47,826 nt of DNA from Leclercia adecarboxylata (GTDB taxonomy: Bacteria; Pseudomonadota; Gammaproteobacteria; Enterobacterales; Enterobacteriaceae). A model generated the notes under the pieces. That model saw nothing but the letters and a program-made list of their open reading frames with translations. It searched no databases and was not told the origin of the DNA. The DNA lies in the NCBI GenBank assembly GCA_002360945.1, contig DERO01000045.1:1-47826 (forward strand), written 5' to 3'. This document shows, in pieces, positions 43,641-47,826 of this stretch. Position numbers and translations under genes: made by a program. Every line of letters begins with the position of its first letter. The stretch's first letter is position 1.

Positions 43641-44264
43641 ATGCTCGTCTATTGGCTGGATATTCTTGGCACAGCCGTTTTTGCGATCTCCGGCGTTCTG
43701 CTGGCCGGTAAATTACGCATGGACCCGTTTGGCGTGCTGGTGTTAGGCGTGGTCACCGCCGTGGGCGGCGGGACGATCCGCGATATGGCCCTCGATCATG
43801 GCCCGGTATTCTGGGTCAAGGATCCCACCGATCTGGTGGTGGCGATGGTCACCTGCCTGTTAACCATTGTTCTGGTCCGCCAGCCGCGCCGCATGCCGAA
43901 ATGGCTACTGCCGGTACTGGATGCGGTTGGCCTCGCGGTGTTTGTCGGCATTGGCGTCAACAAAGCCTTTATGGCCGGTACCGGCCCGCTGGTGGCGATC
44001 TGTATGGGCGTGGTCACCGGCGTAGGCGGCGGGATTATCCGCGATATTCTGGCGCGCGAAGTACCGATGATCCTGAGAACGGAAATCTATGCCACGGCCT
44101 GTATTCTGGGTGGTATCGTCCACGCCACGGCCTGGTATACGTTTAACGTCCCGCTGGAACAGGCGGCGATGCTGGGGATGGTAGTAACGCTGGGGATCCG
44201 CCTCGCGGCAATTCGCTGGCACCTGAAGCTGCCAACCTTTGCGCTGGATGAAAACGGCAGGTAA
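43641..44264 (+). CDS. yadS: TRIC-family membrane cation channel protein
   Basis: YadS belongs to the trimeric intracellular cation (TRIC/UPF0126) channel family; its physiological role in enterobacteria is uncertain. The start at 43641 has GAGG 6 bases upstream and gives 207 residues as in E. coli. Two internal repeats of about three membrane helices are visible, each with a conserved glycine-rich turn (AVGGGTIRD near 40-48 and GVGGGIIRD near 125-133). It lies 16 bases after btuF in the same unit. Confidence 0.94.
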   Translation: MLVYWLDILGTAVFAISGVLLAGKLRMDPFGVLVLGVVTAVGGGTIRDMALDHGPVFWVKDPTDLVVAMVTCLLTIVLVRQPRRMPKWLLPVLDAVGLAVFVGIGVNKAFMAGTGPLVAICMGVVTGVGGGIIRDILAREVPMILRTEIYATACILGGIVHATAWYTFNVPLEQAAMLGMVVTLGIRLAAIRWHLKLPTFALDENGR

Positions 44265-44277
44265 AGGGAAGGGTTTT

Positions 44278-44312
44278 GTAGGCCCGGTAAGCGAAGCGCC
44301 ACCGGGCATAAC
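44278..44312. repeat. REP-type palindrome between yadS and erpA
   Basis: GTAGGCCCGGTAAGCG begins a typical enterobacterial REP sequence; GCCCGGT (44282-44288) and ACCGGGC (44301-44307) form its stem. It fills the 50-base gap between convergent yadS and erpA, where REP elements commonly lie and stabilise 3' ends. Confidence 0.82.
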
Positions 44313-44314
44313 TA

Positions 44315-44659
44315 TCAGATGCTGAACGACGAACCACACCCGCAGGTGCTGGTTGCGTTCGGGTTGGTCACCACAAAGCGGGAACCTTCCAGACCTTCGG
44401 TGTAGTCCACCGCGCCGCCCACCAGATACTGCAGGCTCATCGGGTCAACCACCAGCGCAACGCCCTGCTTCTCAATGGTCATGTCGCCATCGTTAACCTG
44501 ATCGTCAAAGGTGAAACCATACTGGAAGCCGCTGCAGCCGCCGCCGGTAATGTACACACGCAATTTCAGCGCCGGGTTGTCTTCATCGGCAATCAGGTCT
44601 TTTACTTTCTTGGCTGCTGCTTCGGTAAACTGCAACGGCAGCGCTACGTCATCACTCAT
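44315..44659 (-). CDS. erpA: A-type iron-sulfur carrier ErpA
   Basis: ErpA carries Fe-S clusters to targets including IspG and IspH and is essential for isoprenoid synthesis in aerobic E. coli. The 114-residue protein matches exactly in length and has the cluster cysteines Cys42 (GGCSGFQYG), Cys106 and Cys108 (STCGCGSS). It lies 79 bases after clcA on the same strand. Confidence 0.98.
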   Translation of the reverse strand: MSDDVALPLQFTEAAAKKVKDLIADEDNPALKLRVYITGGGCSGFQYGFTFDDQVNDGDMTIEKQGVALVVDPMSLQYLVGGAVDYTEGLEGSRFVVTNPNATSTCGCGSSFSI

Positions 44660-44738
44660 CTTATGCTCCCATGAATACTGCTAGTGGGTAAAAATCACCC
44701 AATTCTTGTTGTCATTATCTAATACCCTGGTAATTCAT

Positions 44739-46115
44739 TCAAGTATTCTGCTTCGCCAGGGTACGGGCAAGAATGGTGGAGTATAGCGGTTGTCCGCCGA
44801 GGAACTGGGCTAATAGTGTGGCCCCCAGGCAGGTAATGATCATTGGCAAAATGAGCTGGTAATTGTCGGTCATCTCCAGCACCAGCACGATGCCGGTCAA
44901 CGGCGCGCGCAATGACGCCGCCAGCAGCGCCCCCATGCCGGCGATGGCAAAGGTGCCGGCCTCAAGATGCCAGGCCGGGAATCCTGCAGCAGCGGCCATG
45001 CCAAAAGCCGTACCCAGCAAAGTGCCTAACGCCAGCATCGGGGCAAAAATGCCCCCGGGCGCGCCGGAGGAGAAGCAGAGCACGGTGGTGATGACCCGGG
45101 AGATAAACATAAACAGCAGCAGGCCGATGCTGAAATTACCCGCCGCCGCAATGGGGATCAGGCCAAAGCCACCGCCTGCCGCGTTAGGTTCGATAAAGCC
45201 CAGCACGCCGCACACGCCCCCCAACAACCCCCCCACCAGCACCCATTTGGTGGTGTTGCCGCCGTGGATCCGCTGGAACATATCCTGAGCGCGAATGATA
45301 AGGGCGTTAAACAGCGGGCCGACAATGCCAAAAATCATGCCGAGGATCAAATACAGCCACAGCGTATTGACCGGCGCGTTGGTCAACTTACCGACCTCAA
45401 TCACCGCCCCTTCGCCATTGAAAAGCCGAAAGACAATGCTCGACATAATCACGCCGGTGAATACCGCTTTAATGGAGATCAGGTTATAGCGGAACTGAGC
45501 GCGCATCTCTTCGATGATAAACAGGATCCCCGCCAGCGGGGCATTAAAGGCGGCAGAAAGCCCCGCGGCGGCACCGGTTGCCAGCAACGTATGACGTGCT
45601 TCCGCGCTGCGCATCCTGAACAGATCGCTGACCATACGGCCAAGGTTACCGCCCAGCTGCACGGTCGGCCCTTCCCGCCCGAGCACCATCCCTGCGCCCA
45701 GCGTCCCCATCCCGCCGATAAACTTCACGGGGAGGACGCGCCACCAGCGGACCGGGCGCAACTCTTCAAGCGCCCCTTCTATCTCAGGGATCCCCGAGCC
45801 CCCCGCTTCCGGGGCGAATTTACGCACCAGAAAATAACCGACCATCGCCAACAGGGCAGATAAACCAAACGCCAGGATCCAGACCAGACCTTCACGGTCG
45901 GCATAGCCCGCAACGGTGCCAATACGCCAGTTAAGCACGCCATTAACGGCCTTTTCGAACGCGACGCCTACCAGGCCGGCAAGCGTGCCGACAACGGCGG
46001 CACCCAGCAAAATCGCCAGGGGAGTCTTGTCGCGGTTAAGTAGCCGTCGGATGCTGATGCGATATCGCGCCCGGGCAAACTGTTGTTCTTCAAATGAGGG
46101 AGAATCTGATTTCAT
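44739..46115 (-). CDS. clcA: H+/Cl- exchange transporter ClcA
   Basis: ClcA swaps two chloride ions for one proton and helps survival of extreme acid. The 458-residue protein has the selectivity motifs GSGIPEIE at 106, GREGP at 146-150 (gating Glu148) and GAPGGIFAP near 355, and the internal proton residue Glu203 in IIEEMR. It keeps all 18 helix regions but lacks about 15 residues at the C-terminal tail of the 473-residue E. coli protein, ending soon after ARTLAKQ. It is divergent from hemL. Confidence 0.96.
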   Translation of the reverse strand: MKSDSPSFEEQQFARARYRISIRRLLNRDKTPLAILLGAAVVGTLAGLVGVAFEKAVNGVLNWRIGTVAGYADREGLVWILAFGLSALLAMVGYFLVRKFAPEAGGSGIPEIEGALEELRPVRWWRVLPVKFIGGMGTLGAGMVLGREGPTVQLGGNLGRMVSDLFRMRSAEARHTLLATGAAAGLSAAFNAPLAGILFIIEEMRAQFRYNLISIKAVFTGVIMSSIVFRLFNGEGAVIEVGKLTNAPVNTLWLYLILGMIFGIVGPLFNALIIRAQDMFQRIHGGNTTKWVLVGGLLGGVCGVLGFIEPNAAGGGFGLIPIAAAGNFSIGLLLFMFISRVITTVLCFSSGAPGGIFAPMLALGTLLGTAFGMAAAAGFPAWHLEAGTFAIAGMGALLAASLRAPLTGIVLVLEMTDNYQLILPMIITCLGATLLAQFLGGQPLYSTILARTLAKQNT

Positions 46116-46224
46116 GGTCTGTTATTTTTCGTCATACAAATAGCCGCAGGGATTTTACCAGAGACCGTCCGGCCGTCTCCGGAAAATTGCTTAACAATTG
46201 TTAATGGATTACCAGGGTAAACAT

Positions 46225-46253
46225 TTCATAACCTTCCACGAATCACTTAGAAT
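46225..46253 (+). promoter_or_regulatory. Candidate hemL promoter
   Basis: TTCATA (46225-46230), a 17-base spacer and TAGAAT (46248-46253) lie 39 bases before the hemL start, in the 177-base clcA/hemL gap. The -10 matches 5 of 6 and the -35 4 of 6 consensus bases. Confidence 0.55.
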
Positions 46254-46292
46254 AGTGGGCTTAATCATTTTATACGAGCCAGGAACGACGCC

Positions 46293-47573
46293 ATGAGCAA
46301 GTCTGAAAACCTCTACAGTGCAGCCCGCGAGCTTATCCCCGGCGGTGTGAACTCCCCGGTCCGTGCCTTTACCGGCGTGGGCGGTACACCGCTGTTTATC
46401 GAACGTGCCGATGGCGCCTATCTGTACGATGTGGATGGCAAAGCCTATATCGATTATGTCGGCTCATGGGGCCCGATGGTGCTGGGTCACAACCACCCGG
46501 CGATCCGCAACGCGGTGATCGAAGCGGCACAACGCGGATTAAGTTTCGGCGCGCCGACCGAGATGGAAGTCAAAATGGCAGCGCTGGTGACCGAGCTGGT
46601 GCCGACCATGGATATGGTGCGTATGGTGAACTCCGGGACCGAAGCCACCATGAGCGCCATCCGTCTGGCCCGCGGCTTTACCGGCCGCGACAAAATCATC
46701 AAATTCGAAGGCTGCTACCACGGCCACGCGGACTGCCTGCTGGTGAAAGCCGGTTCCGGTGCGCTGACCCTCGGCCAGCCGAACTCCCCGGGCGTGCCGG
46801 CGGACTTCGCGAAGCACACCCTGACCTGCACCTATAACGATCTCGACTCCGTGCGTGCGGCCTTTGAGCAGTATCCGCAGGAGATCGCCTGCATCATCGT
46901 CGAACCGGTAGCGGGCAACATGAACTGCATTCCACCGCAGCCGGGCTTCCTGCAGGGCCTGCGTGCGCTGTGCGACGAGTTCGGCGCGCTGCTGATTATC
47001 GACGAAGTGATGACCGGTTTCCGCGTGGCCCTCGCTGGCGCGCAGGCCTATTACGACGTCGTGCCGGATCTGACCTGTCTGGGCAAAATCATCGGCGGCG
47101 GCATGCCGGTAGGTGCTTTTGGTGGCCGTAGAGAGGTGATGGACGCACTGGCACCAACCGGTCCGGTCTATCAGGCGGGTACGCTCTCCGGTAACCCAAT
47201 CGCCATGGCGGCCGGTTTCGCCTGCCTGACCGAAGTCGCGCAGCCGGGTATCCACTCTACCCTCACCGAACGCACCACCCAGCTGGCAAACGGCCTGCTG
47301 GAGGCGGCTGAAGACGCGGGTATTCCGCTGGTAGTTAACTATGTCGGCGGCATGTTCGGCATCTTCTTCACCGACGCGAAAACCGTGACAAGCTATCAGG
47401 ACGTGGTGAAGTGCGACGTTGAGCGCTTCAAGCGTTTCTTCCATCTGATGCTGGAGGAAGGTGTCTACCTGGCGCCGTCTGCGTTTGAGGCAGGCTTTAT
47501 GTCGGTCGCGCACAGCGAAGAGGATATCAACAACACCATCGACGCGGCGCGTCGGGTGTTTGCGAAGCTCTGA
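46293..47573 (+). CDS. hemL: Glutamate-1-semialdehyde 2,1-aminomutase
   Basis: HemL makes 5-aminolevulinate from glutamate-1-semialdehyde, the second step of the C5 route to haem. The 426-residue length equals that of E. coli. It is a class III aminotransferase: [15 protein letters not shown] near 121-135 holds the phosphate-binding residues, [10 protein letters not shown] near 235-245 the PLP-ring Asp, and CLGKIIGGG the PLP lysine near 265. The gene is intact, although an insertion sequence begins about 50 bases after its stop. Confidence 0.98.
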   Translation: MSKSENLYSAARELIPGGVNSPVRAFTGVGGTPLFIERADGAYLYDVDGKAYIDYVGSWGPMVLGHNHPAIRNAVIEAAQRGLSFGAPTEMEVKMAALVTELVPTMDMVRMVNSGTEATMSAIRLARGFTGRDKIIKFEGCYHGHADCLLVKAGSGALTLGQPNSPGVPADFAKHTLTCTYNDLDSVRAAFEQYPQEIACIIVEPVAGNMNCIPPQPGFLQGLRALCDEFGALLIIDEVMTGFRVALAGAQAYYDVVPDLTCLGKIIGGGMPVGAFGGRREVMDALAPTGPVYQAGTLSGNPIAMAAGFACLTEVAQPGIHSTLTERTTQLANGLLEAAEDAGIPLVVNYVGGMFGIFFTDAKTVTSYQDVVKCDVERFKRFFHLMLEEGVYLAPSAFEAGFMSVAHSEEDINNTIDAARRVFAKL

Positions 47574-47587
47574 GATGTGATTTGCCT

Positions 47588-47624
47588 GGTGCGGCCTGAT
47601 GCCATCACCCCGGCCCTCTCCCAC
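47588..47624. repeat. Intergenic palindromic repeat, interrupted copy
   Basis: This copy matches 37558-37594 at 36 of 37 positions and then stops at CCCTCTCCCAC. The second arm GGGAGAGGG, present in the other copy, is missing at the point where insertion-sequence DNA starts. The break falls in the three-base loop of the palindrome. Confidence 0.85.
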
Positions 47625-47826
47625 TGTACGGTCCGGGGACATGGCAGACAGGTGTTCGGGGACAGGGTGAACACTTTTTAACATCCCTTACCCATGGCGA
47701 TCGACTTTTTCTTCAGGTCGATCACCCCCACTTTCGTGCTGTACCACCACACTTCGTAATATCCGTCCTCCTGAGTCTCCTTCAGCTCGACCAGTTCATT
47801 CCTGAACGCCTTGCCTGCCCTCAGAC
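47625..47826. mobile_element. End of an IS481-like insertion sequence (continues past the window)
   Basis: The left boundary is set at 47625, where similarity to the yaeH-side repeat ends and sequence beginning TGTACGGTCC starts. Just inside it the octamer CGGGGACA occurs twice, 23 bases apart (47634 and 47657). The 3' end of a transposase gene follows, pointing towards this boundary. The other IS end and target duplication are outside the window. Confidence 0.8.
47678..47826 (-). CDS. IS481-family-like transposase, C-terminal part (partial)
   Basis: Only the last 48 codons are in the window; the gene continues beyond base 47826. The visible end runs from LRAGKAFRNELVELKE to a tail with YYEVWWYSTKVGVIDL and a lysine-rich end, closing in GKGC and TAA. 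I recognise this tail from IS481-type DDE transposases; the DDE core itself is not visible, so the family name rests on recalled similarity. The stop lies about 50 bases inside the IS boundary, as is usual for a transposase gene. Confidence 0.75.
   Translation of the reverse strand, partial: LRAGKAFRNELVELKETQEDGYYEVWWYSTKVGVIDLKKKSIAMGKGC

Noticed and set aside
44278..44312. Rho-independent terminator between yadS and erpA
   Set aside because: The hairpin lacks a T-run and matches the REP consensus, so it is listed as a repeat.
46539..47684. 381-residue minus-strand open frame covering hemL and the IS boundary
   Set aside because: Nearly all of it is antisense to hemL and it lacks family resemblance. 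The part beyond hemL just runs through the repeat and into IS DNA.

Overview
This window is a stretch of core chromosome from a member of the Enterobacteriaceae. Every complete protein gene can be matched to an Escherichia coli homologue of nearly the same length, and the order is the familiar one (gmhB, metNIQ, rcsF, trmO, proS ... lpxD-fabZ-lpxA-lpxB-rnhB-dnaE-accA ... degP, dgt, mtnN, btuF, clcA, hemL), inverted relative to the K-12 map. Protein differences and intergenic repeats suggest a genus other than Escherichia, such as Enterobacter, Leclercia or Lelliottia. I cannot fix the genus from the sequence alone.

Layout. Bases 1-95 hold the P1 promoter of an rRNA operon that reads leftwards out of the window. 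Next are heptose phosphatase gmhB, then the methionine importer metNIQ behind MetJ boxes, the Rcs lipoprotein rcsF, trmO and proS (to 6.5 kb). From 6.5 to 12.9 kb lie nlpE-arfB-yaeQ, a divergent yaeP-rof pair, tilS, yaeR and lysine decarboxylase ldcC. From 12.9 to 28.0 kb is one long minus-strand block: uppS-cdsA-rseP-bamA-skp-lpxD-fabZ-lpxA-lpxB-rnhB-dnaE-accA. It links undecaprenyl and phospholipid synthesis, outer-membrane protein assembly, lipid A synthesis, replication and fatty-acid synthesis. dxr, frr, pyrH and rpsB-tsf follow on the same strand up to 32.3 kb. The 320-base rpsB/map gap carries the rpsB promoter and the S2 (t44) leader.

To the right, map, glnD, dapD and yaeH read rightwards. 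cdaR, degP and dgt read leftwards, mtnN-btuF-yadS rightwards, erpA and clcA leftwards, and hemL rightwards. Just after hemL (47.6 kb) is the end of an insertion sequence whose transposase C-terminus resembles the IS481 family. It has landed in the loop of an intergenic palindromic repeat, and an uninterrupted copy of that repeat lies after yaeH.

Ten of the 45 complete genes start with GTG or TTG. I found no CRISPR array, tRNA, prophage, defence cassette or other accessory system, and no complete gene of unknown family. The least ordinary items are the IS insertion into the palindrome, several unassigned intercistronic hairpins, and small lineage-specific changes in surface or flexible parts of BamA, Skp and DegP.
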